From positions 1-64,000 of the forward strand of contig NZ_VLLF01000008.1 of NCBI RefSeq assembly GCF_007830545.1: a stretch of DNA of 64,000 bases, given 5' to 3'. How positions within the stretch are numbered: position 1 is the stretch's first letter; each line of letters starts with the position of its first letter. Source of the stretch: Roseibium hamelinense. Lineage in GTDB: Bacteria > Pseudomonadota > Alphaproteobacteria > Rhizobiales > Stappiaceae. Under the pieces are notes generated by a model. The model made no database searches. It was not told the DNA's origin and saw only the letters and a list, made by a program, of their open reading frames with translations. Shown in pieces: positions 33,771 through 42,261 of this stretch. Both the position numbers and the translations under genes were made by a program.

Positions 33771-34550
33771 ATGACCATACCAGACGCCGAAATCCGCCAA
33801 TTCTCTTGTCTTTCCGACAATTTCGGCGTTCTGATCCACGACCCGGCAAGCGGGACAACGATCGCGGTGGATGTCCCAGATGCAAAACCGTATTTGGATA
33901 TCTTGTCGGAAAGCAGCTGGAAACTGACGGACATATTGATCACGCATCACCACTGGGATCATGTGCAGGGTCTTGGCGAGTTGAAAAAGGCGACAAATGC
34001 GACGGTCTATGGGCCGGCACGGTCCCGTGCGAAGATCCCCGAACTGGACCAAACTGTCGAAGACTGCGACCATATCAAGGTGGGTCCGCTCGAATTTGAA
34101 GCGCTCGGAACCCCCGGCCACACACTTGATCAAATATCTTGGTATTGCCCAGCGCTCAAATTGGCGCACACCGGAGACACCCTGTTTTCGCTCGGGTGCG
34201 GCCGCGTGTTCGAAGGGGACCTTGAGATGATGTGGTCATCTTTGAAAAAGCTTAAAAACAGGCTACCTGACGATACGATTTTGTTTTGCGGCCATGAGTA
34301 TACGGCAGCAAACGCCGAATTCGCTCTGACCATTGAGCCGGACAACGCCGCGCTCCAAAAGCGGGCCAAAGAAGTGACGGATCTGCGTGCCGTCAACCAA
34401 CCAACCTTGCCGACAAACATGGCGGCGGAAAAGGCGACCAACCCGTTTTTGCGCGCAGACCAGGACAGCGTAAAAGCCGCCCTTGGCATGGAGCACAAGA
34501 CCGATGCCGACGTGTTTGCTGAAATCCGCACGCGCAAGGATAATGCCTGA
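33771..34550 (+). CDS. gloB: Hydroxyacylglutathione hydrolase (glyoxalase II)
   Basis: Metallo-beta-lactamase-fold thioesterase that hydrolyses S-lactoylglutathione to lactate and glutathione. The 259-aa product has the metal site ITHHHWDHVQGLGEL, the third His in GTPGHTLDQISWY, AHTGDTLFSLGCGRVFEG and FCGHEYTAANAEFAL, all signatures of glyoxalase II. The C-terminal extension (NPFLRAD) is also conserved. It begins 129 bases from the divergent methyltransferase gene. Confidence 0.95.
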   Translation: MTIPDAEIRQFSCLSDNFGVLIHDPASGTTIAVDVPDAKPYLDILSESSWKLTDILITHHHWDHVQGLGELKKATNATVYGPARSRAKIPELDQTVEDCDHIKVGPLEFEALGTPGHTLDQISWYCPALKLAHTGDTLFSLGCGRVFEGDLEMMWSSLKKLKNRLPDDTILFCGHEYTAANAEFALTIEPDNAALQKRAKEVTDLRAVNQPTLPTNMAAEKATNPFLRADQDSVKAALGMEHKTDADVFAEIRTRKDNA

Positions 34551-34560
34551 AAGCACGTAT

Positions 34561-34586
34561 CGAATGCGAGGATTCGTCTCTTTTTT
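34561..34586 (+). terminator. Weak intrinsic terminator after gloB
   Basis: CGAAT (34561-34565) pairs with ATTCG (34572-34576) around a 6-base loop, followed by TCTCTTTTTT. Confidence 0.45.
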
Positions 34587-34669
34587 GCCACTTTGTGAAA
34601 AATAGCGGGTTTTACCCAACGTAAAAGTGACCATATGTAAGACCTCGTCATCAGATAGGGACATGACCA

Positions 34670-34885
34670 ATGACGACGGCCAAAGCCCGCGAGTACCAAT
34701 CGCGGACGGCGGAGCAACGGGCCCGGGATGTGATTCAACGGGTCTTGATGCAGGCGGAAGCCATTCCGATGCAGCAAGGCGGCGGCCACAAGCTGGACCT
34801 TGGGATCCTTCATCAGGAGGTCCTGGGCGCTCTACGCGAAACCATCGACGATCTGGCTCACTGCCAAAGCGACGGATCGTTTTAA
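34670..34885 (+). CDS. Small hypothetical protein
   Basis: A 71-codon frame with AGGGA upstream of the ATG. The sequence is hydrophilic and probably helical (MTTAKAREYQSRTAEQRARD, then IQRVLMQAEAIPMQQGGGHK and a C-terminal LHQEVLGALRETIDDLAHCQ). It reads like a genuine short protein but belongs to no family I recognise. It lies between gloB and the cupin gene on the same strand, 63 bases before the latter. Confidence 0.5.
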   Translation: MTTAKAREYQSRTAEQRARDVIQRVLMQAEAIPMQQGGGHKLDLGILHQEVLGALRETIDDLAHCQSDGSF

Positions 34886-34948
34886 CCATGGCTCGGGGCG
34901 GTTTGCTAAAACCGGCCCGACCGTGTCATTTTTGAGAAAGCTGCCTGC

Positions 34949-35392
34949 GTGCCTGACCCACTCAAAGCTTCCGCCGATGACATCATCAAAGCCCTTGGCA
35001 TGCAGCCGCATCCGGAGGGGGGCTACTATGCTGAAACCTTCCGCGATGACATGACCGATGCCTCTGGAAGGGCCGCGTCGACACTCATCTATTTTCTGCT
35101 GCCGGAAGGGGTTCTGTCACGCTGGCACAAGGTGGATGCGGTCGAAACCTGGCACTGGTATGCCGGAAGCTCGCTGGAGCTTTCCATCAGCGCCGATGGC
35201 CGGGACAAACAGGTTCACCGGCTCGGGCCGGACATTTTGAACGGCGAGCGCCCGCAAGGCATTGTTCCGCGTGACGGCTGGCAGCAAGCCCGATCTCTCG
35301 GCGCCTGGACCCTTGTCGGCTGCACCGTCGCGCCGGGCTTCCAGTTCGAGGGCTTTGAAATGGCCCCGGACGGCTGGGAGCCGCGAAGTTAG
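34949..35392 (+). CDS. Cupin domain protein (DUF985)
   Basis: A 147-aa cupin of the DUF985 family (YML079w-like), with GTG start. The pattern ALGMQPHPEGGYYAETFRDD, then STLIYFLLPEGVLSRWHKVD, VETWHWYAGSSLELSIS and LVGCTVAPGFQFEGFEMA is characteristic: the beta-barrel has a ligand-binding pocket, but no reaction is established for most members. Transcribed alone or with the small ORF before it. Confidence 0.85.
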   Translation: MPDPLKASADDIIKALGMQPHPEGGYYAETFRDDMTDASGRAASTLIYFLLPEGVLSRWHKVDAVETWHWYAGSSLELSISADGRDKQVHRLGPDILNGERPQGIVPRDGWQQARSLGAWTLVGCTVAPGFQFEGFEMAPDGWEPRS

Positions 35393-35417
35393 TCCCGCCG
35401 AACCAAGCATAATTCAC

Positions 35418-35918
35418 TTATAAGGCAGAAGCGACCAAAGACAGAATATCTTCAACGGTCTGTTCAAGAGAACTGGTGTTATCGATACACGTTCCCAGTA
35501 CCGGCAACGCATTTTCTATCTGTCGATAGCGTTCTGCGGCAACTTGTTCGGGCAACACATTCCGGCCTCGTTTCACTTCCCTCGCACGTACCGCCTCCCA
35601 GGGTGCCCATAGTGTAAAAAAATTCACGTCCGCATTAGCAGGCAACGTAGAGACCAGAAGATCAGTTTGCCGTTTATTTTGGAAAACATAGTCAAAGAGC
35701 ACAAACTTCGCGCCAAGCTCAAGATACGTCGTCGCAAGGCGACCCGCTGCCTGATATGTAGACCCGTGTCCTAAAAAGGCGGACGCATTTTCGGGGGTGA
35801 AGCTCCTTACGATGTCCCCGGAGATATGAACGGAGTTGCCTAGCCGTATACTGAGCCGGTGTGTGACAGTCGACTTGCCAACGCCGGAGGGGCCGTTGAT
35901 TACTAAGACCGTCCCCAT
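35418..35918 (-). CDS. P-loop AAA/kinase-like ATPase
   Basis: A 166-aa nucleotide-binding protein with Walker A motif VINGPSGVGKSTVTHRL at the N-terminus and a later segment FVLFDYVFQNKRQTDLL that may carry the Mg-binding region. The overall size and layout resemble small kinases such as chloramphenicol phosphotransferase-like or guanylate/shikimate-type enzymes. A substrate cannot be given. ATG 35918 has GGGAGG 3-8 bases before it; the frame is open to 35942. It lies downstream of ftsY in the same direction. Confidence 0.65.
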   Translation of the reverse strand: MGTVLVINGPSGVGKSTVTHRLSIRLGNSVHISGDIVRSFTPENASAFLGHGSTYQAAGRLATTYLELGAKFVLFDYVFQNKRQTDLLVSTLPANADVNFFTLWAPWEAVRAREVKRGRNVLPEQVAAERYRQIENALPVLGTCIDNTSSLEQTVEDILSLVASAL

Positions 35919-35976
35919 CCATCCTCCCGGCGGCCAATGCACTTCCGATAGTCAAATCAACAGGCCAGGCTTTCGA

Positions 35977-37284
35977 TCAAGCCAACCCGGCGATCGCTGA
36001 GGCAAAGTCCTTGGCAGAAAACGGTTCCAGATCCTCAACGCCTTCACCAACGCCGATGAAATGCACGGGCAGGCCGAATTTAGCGGCGATAGCGACTAAA
36101 ATACCGCCCCGGGCTGTGCCGTCCAGCTTGGTCATCACGAGACCGGTAACTCCTGCCACCTTGCCAAAAATCTCCACCTGGCTCAGCGCGTTCTGGCCTG
36201 TTGTCGCGTCCAGCGTCAAGAGACAGGTGTGCGGCGCATCCGGGTCGTGCTTTTTGATCACCCGGATAACTTTTTTGAGTTCATCCATCAGTTCGGCTTT
36301 GTTCTGCAGACGGCCGGCGGTGTCGATCAACAGCACATCCACGCCCTTGTCAGTGGCTTCCTTCATGGCATCGAACGCAAGGCCCGCCGCATCGGCACCC
36401 GTATCGCGGGCGATCACGTCAGCACCCGTGCGTTGGCCCCAAATTTTCAGCTGCTCAACGGCTGCTGCGCGGAAGGTGTCGCCGGCCGCCAACATGACCG
36501 TCTTGCCCTCGTTCGCAAGCTTTTGGGACAGTTTGCCAATGGTTGTCGTCTTTCCGGTGCCGTTGACGCCCACCATCAGGACGACATGCGGCTTTTTGCC
36601 AGTGTCGAGGTCCAGCGGCGCAGCGACGGGGTCGAGAACCTTCTCAACCTCTTCGGACAAGATGGCCCGCACTTCCTCGGGCGAGATTTCCTTGTTGTAG
36701 CGTCCGTCGGATAGACGGTCCGTGATCGCCATTGCCGTATCGACACCCAGATCGGCCTGGATCAGAATATCCTCCAGTTCTTCCAGCATGCCCGCATCGA
36801 GCTTGCGCTTGGTGAAGATCGAAGAAATACCGTCGGTCAGCGCAGAGGACGAGCGGGACAGTCCCCGTTTGAGTTTTTGGAACCAGGACAGCTTCGGTTC
36901 GTCGGAAGCCGGTTCAACCGCAACCGGCTCAGGCGGCGCCGGCGCAGTCGCCGGCTCAGTTGCAGACGATTCCGGATCCGGATGCTCCACCACTTTTTCA
37001 GCTTCGTCGCCGACGTCGGTCGAAATCTGTTCTGCCGAATAATCCGGCGGCGGTGGCAGATCGGGTCCGAGACCAGCATCGATCGGCGGCTGCGGCGGCA
37101 ACTCGCTTGCAACCGGCTCCACAACCATTTCGGTTTCCGCCGTCAACTGCGCGTCAGCTGCGTCGGCTAAGCGGCCGTCTTGGGAGTCAGGCGTTTCGGC
37201 GTGTTCTGAGGAATGAGGCTCCTCGGATGCGCTCTCTTTCCCGCCGAAGAGACGTCCGAAAAAACCGCGCTTTTTATCGGTCAT
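35977..37284 (-). CDS. ftsY: Signal recognition particle receptor FtsY
   Basis: Membrane-associated GTPase that receives SRP-bound ribosomes at the translocon. The 435-aa protein has an acidic, low-complexity A domain (about 1-125), then the N domain (LKRGLSRSSSALTDGISSIF) and the GTPase G domain: VGVNGTGKTTTIGKLSQKLA (P-loop), GDTFRAAAVEQLKIW, LIDTAGRLQNKAELMDEL, TKLDGTARGG and the C-terminal GVGEGVEDLEPFSAKDFA. It is the second gene of the dapF-mtaB-ftsY row; mtaB ends 31 bases before its start, so co-transcription is likely. Confidence 0.97.
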   Translation of the reverse strand: MTDKKRGFFGRLFGGKESASEEPHSSEHAETPDSQDGRLADAADAQLTAETEMVVEPVASELPPQPPIDAGLGPDLPPPPDYSAEQISTDVGDEAEKVVEHPDPESSATEPATAPAPPEPVAVEPASDEPKLSWFQKLKRGLSRSSSALTDGISSIFTKRKLDAGMLEELEDILIQADLGVDTAMAITDRLSDGRYNKEISPEEVRAILSEEVEKVLDPVAAPLDLDTGKKPHVVLMVGVNGTGKTTTIGKLSQKLANEGKTVMLAAGDTFRAAAVEQLKIWGQRTGADVIARDTGADAAGLAFDAMKEATDKGVDVLLIDTAGRLQNKAELMDELKKVIRVIKKHDPDAPHTCLLTLDATTGQNALSQVEIFGKVAGVTGLVMTKLDGTARGGILVAIAAKFGLPVHFIGVGEGVEDLEPFSAKDFASAIAGLA

Positions 37285-37315
37285 ATGCCTGCCTTGAAAC
37301 TGCTTTTTCGGCCGC

Positions 37316-38584
37316 TCAGGCGGCCTTGGAGAGGATATCGCCCATCAGATGCCGACCTGTATGACCGGTAATCCGCGTTTCGACAATATCCCCGGCAACG
37401 CCGCCTGTAATTTCGGTCAGCGTGAATTGCTCCGTCCGGCCAAGGCCTTGCTTTTCAACCAGAACCGGCCGCAGTTTGCCGACTTCACCTGCAAGATGCT
37501 TGGCAAGTGCCTCTTCGCCCTTGGCACGCAAGCGTGCGCCGCGTTCCTTGATGAGGGCCCGGTCGAGCTGCGGCATGCGTGCCGCCGGCGTCCCGGGGCG
37601 CGGCGAAAACGGAAAGACATGAAGATGCGTCAAGCCGCAGTCATCGACAATCTTAAGCGAATTTTGAAACATCTCTTCGGTTTCGGTAGGGAACCCGGCA
37701 ATGATATCTGCGCCGAACACAACGTCCGGACGCAGCCGCCGGACGTCCTCACAAAACTGAATTGTATCGGCCCTAAGATGCCGGCGTTTCATCCGCTTCA
37801 GAATCAGGTCGTCACCGGCCTGCAAAGACAGATGAAAATGCGGCATAAGGCGGTCGTCTTCGGCAATCACGCGCATCAAGTCCGCATCCGCCTCGATCGA
37901 GTCGATTGAAGAAAGCCGCAAACGCTTAAGTTTCGGCACCATCTTTAGGATTTTCGCCGTGAGCGTACCAAGCTTCGGCGAGCCGGGAAGATCCGCGCCG
38001 TAGGAAGTGATGTCGACGCCGGTGAGCACGATTTCGTTGTAACCATTTTCAACAAGACGTGTGATCTGGTCGACGACGACGCCCATCGGCACAGAACGGG
38101 AGTTTCCTCTGCCGTAAGGAATGATACAGAACGTACAGCGGTGATCGCAGCCGTTTTGCACTTGAACAAAAGCCCGGGCACGCCCTTCGAGACCATCGAT
38201 CAGATGCCCTGCAGTCTCCTCGACACTCATGATGTCGTTGACATGGACCTTTTCAGTCTCGTCAATGCCGAAGGCAGCAACCGATTGATAGGACTTGCGC
38301 TCCAGCTTTTCGGTGTTGCCCAGAACGAGATCCACCTCATCCATGTCCGAAAACGTTGCGCTTTCGGTTTGAGCGGCACAGCCAGTGACAATGATACGCG
38401 CATTCGGGTTGTCGCGCCGCGCCTTGCGGACAGCCTGACGGGCTTGGCGCACCGCCTCATTGGTGACTGCACAGGTGTTGATCAGGATCGCATCATCAAG
38501 CCCAGCAGCTTCTGCTTCGCGCTTCATCACCTCGGATTCATAGGCATTCAGACGGCAGCCAAAAGTCACCACGTCAACTGTCAT
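37316..38584 (-). CDS. mtaB: tRNA t6A37 methylthiotransferase MtaB
   Basis: Radical-SAM enzyme that converts t6A to ms2t6A at position 37 of ANN-decoding tRNAs. The 422-aa product has the UPF0004 domain (TFGCRLNAYESEVMKRE, with further Cys in ILINTCAVTNEAV and IIVTGCAAQ), the radical-SAM cluster motif NGCDHRCTFCIIPYGRG and a C-terminal TRAM-like region (TEQFTLTEITGGVAG). Six cluster cysteines are present. Its ATG overlaps the dapF stop by four bases (ATGA). Confidence 0.95.
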   Translation of the reverse strand: MTVDVVTFGCRLNAYESEVMKREAEAAGLDDAILINTCAVTNEAVRQARQAVRKARRDNPNARIIVTGCAAQTESATFSDMDEVDLVLGNTEKLERKSYQSVAAFGIDETEKVHVNDIMSVEETAGHLIDGLEGRARAFVQVQNGCDHRCTFCIIPYGRGNSRSVPMGVVVDQITRLVENGYNEIVLTGVDITSYGADLPGSPKLGTLTAKILKMVPKLKRLRLSSIDSIEADADLMRVIAEDDRLMPHFHLSLQAGDDLILKRMKRRHLRADTIQFCEDVRRLRPDVVFGADIIAGFPTETEEMFQNSLKIVDDCGLTHLHVFPFSPRPGTPAARMPQLDRALIKERGARLRAKGEEALAKHLAGEVGKLRPVLVEKQGLGRTEQFTLTEITGGVAGDIVETRITGHTGRHLMGDILSKAA

Positions 38585-39540
38585 TGGGCGGCCTCCGGAG
38601 ACGAATCATTGGCCGGATCACCCGCGGCTGTGCGCGCCCAATCGAGCGTTTCAAGATCGATCTCGCCCTCATATTCAATTTCGGTCGCACCTGTCATCAG
38701 AACATGATCATCGCTTTCGCGCCATTCGATGGTCAGAGGACCTCCCGGCAAATGAATAACGCTGGTCCGCCCCGCACGCTTGTCGCGGGCGGCGGCAACG
38801 GCCACCGCACAAGCTGCGGTGCCGCAAGCTCTTGTCAGTCCAGCCCCCCGTTCCCAAACCTTTACACGGATTTCGTTTCGGCCAAACACGTCAGCGAGCG
38901 AAATGTTGGCTCCTTCCGGGAAGATTGGATGGTGCTCCAGCAGCGGGCCAACTGTCGCAAGGTCGTACGCCTCAACGTCATCGACCCAAAAAATCGCGTG
39001 CGGATTGCCCATATTCACAACAGATGGCGTGTGTAGAATGGGATCGTCAATCGGGCCAATTTGAAGTTCAATCGCCCGCGTATCATGAAACTCTTCCGCT
39101 AGGGGAATCTGATTCCACAAAAGGCGCGGTTCCCCCATATCGACGGTTATGGTGCGCGGCAGTTTTGAAGAATACGCGCGCAAAAGCCCAGCATTGGTCT
39201 CAATCGTCACAGCGTCGGCACCCGCCTCTTCCATCAAGAGGCGGCCGATGCACCGGGTGGCGTTACCGCACGCATCAACCTGGCTGCCGTCGCAATTGTG
39301 AATGCGCATGAAGGCATCCACGCCAAGTGGCGATCGCTCGACTGTGATCATCTGATCAAAACCGACCCCGGTCTGACGATTTCCAAGCGCGGCAATCACG
39401 TCATCAGTAAGTCGCAAGGCATCATCGCGCGCATCCCAAACGAGGAAGTCGTTGCCAAGGCCATTCATCTTCAAGAAGGGTCTGCGTCGAGACACCATAC
39501 CGGTTGTATTCGCTTTTTGAGGGTTGAAAATTGCGGCCAT
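38581..39540 (-). CDS. dapF: Diaminopimelate epimerase
   Basis: Interconverts LL- and meso-diaminopimelate for lysine and peptidoglycan synthesis. The 319-aa product contains FLKMNGLGNDFLVWDAR, the first catalytic Cys in VDACGNATRCIG and the second in TRACGTAACAVAVAA. ATG 39540 has AAAGG 7 bases before it; starting there gives an N-terminus ~20 residues longer than usual, and ATG 39498 would give the common length. An additional C-terminal Asp/Glu/Pro tail is present. It leads the dapF-mtaB-ftsY row and overlaps mtaB by four bases. Confidence 0.95.
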   Translation of the reverse strand: MAAIFNPQKANTTGMVSRRRPFLKMNGLGNDFLVWDARDDALRLTDDVIAALGNRQTGVGFDQMITVERSPLGVDAFMRIHNCDGSQVDACGNATRCIGRLLMEEAGADAVTIETNAGLLRAYSSKLPRTITVDMGEPRLLWNQIPLAEEFHDTRAIELQIGPIDDPILHTPSVVNMGNPHAIFWVDDVEAYDLATVGPLLEHHPIFPEGANISLADVFGRNEIRVKVWERGAGLTRACGTAACAVAVAAARDKRAGRTSVIHLPGGPLTIEWRESDDHVLMTGATEIEYEGEIDLETLDWARTAAGDPANDSSPEAAQ

Positions 39541-39628
39541 AACGTAGCCTTTGGCTCTATATGGCGGAAAACAGCGGAAATTGCCAGTACTGCGATGCAT
39601 TCCTGCCGTGCAGGCCCGCCCGTCTGAT

Positions 39629-40153
39629 TCAACGAATCTCGACAACGTCGCCCGCCTGAACAGTTTCCAAAATCAATCGCATGTCGCGCGGCGCGACGGC
39701 AACGCACCCTTGTGTTGGGCGATAGTCCTCTCGCGCAACATGGAAAAAAATCGCGCTGCCACACCCCTTGACCGCCGGATACATATTGCAATTCAGAACA
39801 AGGACGATGTCATACAGCCGATCTTCGCGCCACATGACCTCATGGCTTGCGGAAAACGGCAAACTGACAGGGCGATTGTATCGCGGGTGGTCTGCATCGT
39901 CGCACCAGCCGTCGATTTTCGAAAGCCGTTTCAACGGCAATCGAGTTCGAGGGCGTAGCCCACGGTCCGGCCGGTAGTATCCGTAGAGCAATTCAAACCG
40001 GCCAACCGGCGTCGCACCATCGCCCTCCCGTTTGAACCGGCTCACGCTGGCCCGGCCTAGAGCACACGGAACCGTGATCGGCCCTAACTGGAGGCAACCT
40101 TTGGCCGGACGCCACGGAAAACTCCGGACAGTCAGGATTTGTGTCACTGTCAC
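39629..40153 (-). CDS. L,D-transpeptidase family protein (YkuD domain)
   Basis: A 174-aa cysteine enzyme of the YkuD family, which makes 3-3 crosslinks in peptidoglycan or anchors proteins to it. Visible are REGDGATPVGRFELLYGYY, the catalytic site region IFFHVAREDYRPTQGCVAV with the His/Gly/Cys motif, and MYPAVKGCGSA before it. No signal peptide is evident, which is unusual for a cell-wall enzyme and may mean an upstream start or a cytoplasmic variant. It lies 88 bases upstream of dapF in the same direction and may be its operon leader. Confidence 0.82.
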   Translation of the reverse strand: MTVTQILTVRSFPWRPAKGCLQLGPITVPCALGRASVSRFKREGDGATPVGRFELLYGYYRPDRGLRPRTRLPLKRLSKIDGWCDDADHPRYNRPVSLPFSASHEVMWREDRLYDIVLVLNCNMYPAVKGCGSAIFFHVAREDYRPTQGCVAVAPRDMRLILETVQAGDVVEIR

Positions 40154-40238
40154 AGTCCTCGTTACAAGGTCGCTTGTGCAACCGAATTGTCATGACGCGT
40201 CGTTGATAAACCGGCGCTAAACCCCGCGTGAAGAAGAA

Positions 40239-40268
40239 TTGACGAACAAACGCTTGTTTGGCGAATAT
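40239..40268 (+). promoter_or_regulatory. Possible regulated promoter of the response-regulator gene
   Basis: TTGACG (40239-40244) and a weak GAATAT (40263-40268) stand 18 bases apart. The spacer contains an inverted repeat CAAAC-GCTT-GTTTG (40247-40260), a candidate operator, possibly for autoregulation. Confidence 0.35.
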
Positions 40269-40359
40269 TTCCCTCGCACAAGGTTGTGAGGACACCCATG
40301 TGTGATTTGCACCTGTAGTGCATCGAGTTTGAAGAAGCATCTTGCGAGGATTTGGCGAT

Positions 40360-41043
40360 ATGACCGCGCGCACCATTTTGATTGTTGACGATGACAACGA
40401 GTTGCGCGAAGCGCTTGTAGAACAACTTTCCCTTTATGACGAGTTCGACACCATTCAGGCCGATAGCGCCGCAACGGGCATCAATCTGGCCAAAGATGCT
40501 CACATCGACCTACTATTGATGGATGTCGGGCTCCCCGACATTGACGGCCGCGAGGCGGTGAAACTGCTGCGCAAAAACGGCTTTAAAGCCCCAATCATTA
40601 TGCTAACGGGTCATGATGGCGACAGCGACACCATTCTCGGACTGGAGGCTGGCGCGAATGACTACGTGACCAAACCTTTCAAGTTTGCTGTCCTTCTCGC
40701 TCGGATCAGGGCCCATTTGCGTCAACATGAGCAGAGCGAGGACGCGACCTTCGCGATCGGCAGATATTCGTTCCGGCCTGCTGCGAAGGTGATGCAAGAT
40801 GACCGTGGCAGCAAGGTGCGCCTCACCGAAAAAGAAACCTCGATTTTAAAGTTTCTGTATCGTGCGGGCGAAAAACCAGTCACACGGGATGTGCTGCTGC
40901 ATGAGGTCTGGGGTTACAATTCGGGTGTGACAACTCATACGCTCGAGACACACATCTATCGTCTGCGCCAGAAAATCGAGCGTGACCCGTCGAACGCGGA
41001 GCTGTTAGTCACAGAAGCTGGCGGCTATAAGCTTGTGCCGTAA
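40360..41043 (+). CDS. OmpR-family response regulator transcription factor
   Basis: A 227-aa two-component output protein. The receiver domain shows ILIVDDDNELREALVEQ (acidic pair), the phosphoacceptor Asp in DLLLMDVGLPDIDG, Thr in IIMLTGHDGD and Lys in DYVTKPFKF. The C-terminal winged-helix domain has LTEKETSILKFLYRAGEKPV and the recognition helix region HTLETHIYRLRQKIE. GAGGA 9 bases before ATG 40360 favours that start over the upstream one at 40342. No histidine kinase gene is adjacent; the next gene encodes a cNMP-binding protein 24 bases away. Confidence 0.92.
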   Translation: MTARTILIVDDDNELREALVEQLSLYDEFDTIQADSAATGINLAKDAHIDLLLMDVGLPDIDGREAVKLLRKNGFKAPIIMLTGHDGDSDTILGLEAGANDYVTKPFKFAVLLARIRAHLRQHEQSEDATFAIGRYSFRPAAKVMQDDRGSKVRLTEKETSILKFLYRAGEKPVTRDVLLHEVWGYNSGVTTHTLETHIYRLRQKIERDPSNAELLVTEAGGYKLVP

Positions 41044-41067
41044 GCCCTAATTGGCGTAAATCGTCGC

Positions 41068-41571
41068 ATGAGCCTCGTTCAGGACATTGCGATTCTCCAG
41101 AAGGTGCCGATGTTGTCGGATTTTTCCGATGACCAGTTGCGCCTTTTGGCGTTTAGCGCCGAAGCCCTTGATTATCGAAACGGTCAAATTCTATTCGATG
41201 AGACCGAACGGGCCGACGGTGGCATGGTTATCGCCAGCGGCGATGTTAGCCTGCAGAAAAGCAAGGATGGAGATTTCGAAGAAGTCGACATGGCAGGTCC
41301 GGGCACGCTGCTGGGCGAAACAGCCATGCTGGTCGATGCGCGCCGCCCTTGCCGGGCCGTGGCTGTTGGGGGCGTGCGTGTAATCCGGATCCGGCGCGCG
41401 CTCTTCAAGCGGATGATCCAGGAATACCCGGACCTCGCACGCCGCCTGTTCGAACAGCACGCCAACCGATATCAAACGACAGTTGCGGCGCTTAAGCCGA
41501 TCGGTGAGCGCATGGCGGAACTTGACAACATTTCTGCCTCCCGCGCCCTGCGCGGTTCAAACGAAGACTGA
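41068..41571 (+). CDS. Cyclic nucleotide-binding domain protein without HTH
   Basis: A 167-aa protein with one cNMP-binding beta-roll: VPMLSDFSDDQLRLLAFSAE at the start, DGGMVIASGDVSLQKSK, then the phosphate-binding cassette GPGTLLGETAMLVDARRPCR and a C-terminal helix. No DNA-binding helix-turn-helix follows, so it is not a CRP/FNR activator; it may act through protein contact, perhaps with the response regulator encoded 24 bases upstream. The cassette has GE and an Arg at the expected places, so cAMP or cGMP binding is possible. Ends at a terminator. Confidence 0.82.
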   Translation: MSLVQDIAILQKVPMLSDFSDDQLRLLAFSAEALDYRNGQILFDETERADGGMVIASGDVSLQKSKDGDFEEVDMAGPGTLLGETAMLVDARRPCRAVAVGGVRVIRIRRALFKRMIQEYPDLARRLFEQHANRYQTTVAALKPIGERMAELDNISASRALRGSNED

Positions 41572-41574
41572 AGA

Positions 41575-41599
41575 AAAAGCCGGCGATTCGCCGGCTTTT
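41575..41599. terminator. Bidirectional intrinsic terminator
   Basis: AAAAGCCGGCG (41575-41585) pairs with CGCCGGCTTTT (41589-41599) over a 3-base loop. It separates the cNMP-protein gene from the convergent leuD. Confidence 0.88.
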
Positions 41600-41622
41600 C
41601 AGAATCTGCAACCTGTGGACAT

Positions 41623-42228
41623 TTAGGCCCAGGGCCGATTTTCTGCCTGTTTTTCTTCGAAACTGTCGATTTGGCTAGCCTTATTCATGGTCAGACCGAT
41701 GTCATCAAGACCATTCATGAGGCAATGCTTGCGGAAATGATCAATCTTGAAGGCTATGTCGCCGCTTTCCAGGCCATTGATCTCCTGGCTTTCCAGATCG
41801 ATTGTCAGCGTGAAGTTCGCTCCACGCTCGGCAGCATGCATGAGAGTTTCAAGTTCGTCCTCGGACACTTCGATCGGTAGGATTCCGTTCTTGAAGCAGT
41901 TATTGTAAAAAATGTCTGCAAAGGATGTCGAGATAACACACCGAATGCCATAGTCCAGGAGCGCCCAGGGCGCATGCTCCCGAGACGAACCGCAGCCGAA
42001 ATTGTCTCCAGCGATCAGAATTTTCGCGTCTTTGTAGGCTGGCTTGTTCAGAACGAAGTGCTCGTTGATCGAGCCGTCATCATTCGTCTTCATTTCATAA
42101 AAGAGCGCTGATCCAAGACCTGTCCGCTTGATCGTCTTCAAGAATTGCTTGGGGATGATCATATCCGTATCGATGTTCACGATCGGCAATGGGGCCGCGA
42201 CACCGGTCAGAGTGGTGAACTTTTCCAA
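41623..42228 (-). CDS. leuD: 3-isopropylmalate dehydratase small subunit
   Basis: Swivelling domain of isopropylmalate isomerase in leucine synthesis; the Fe-S cluster-carrying large subunit LeuC is not in the window. The 201-aa product has [37 protein letters not shown], the strongly conserved [17 protein letters not shown] and [20 protein letters not shown]. It follows argC in the same direction after 33 bases, so they may be co-transcribed, although the pathways differ. Confidence 0.97.
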   Translation of the reverse strand: MEKFTTLTGVAAPLPIVNIDTDMIIPKQFLKTIKRTGLGSALFYEMKTNDDGSINEHFVLNKPAYKDAKILIAGDNFGCGSSREHAPWALLDYGIRCVISTSFADIFYNNCFKNGILPIEVSEDELETLMHAAERGANFTLTIDLESQEINGLESGDIAFKIDHFRKHCLMNGLDDIGLTMNKASQIDSFEEKQAENRPWA

Positions 42229-42261
42229 GACGAAACTCCCGTTAATATCGTTCCGGCCAAC

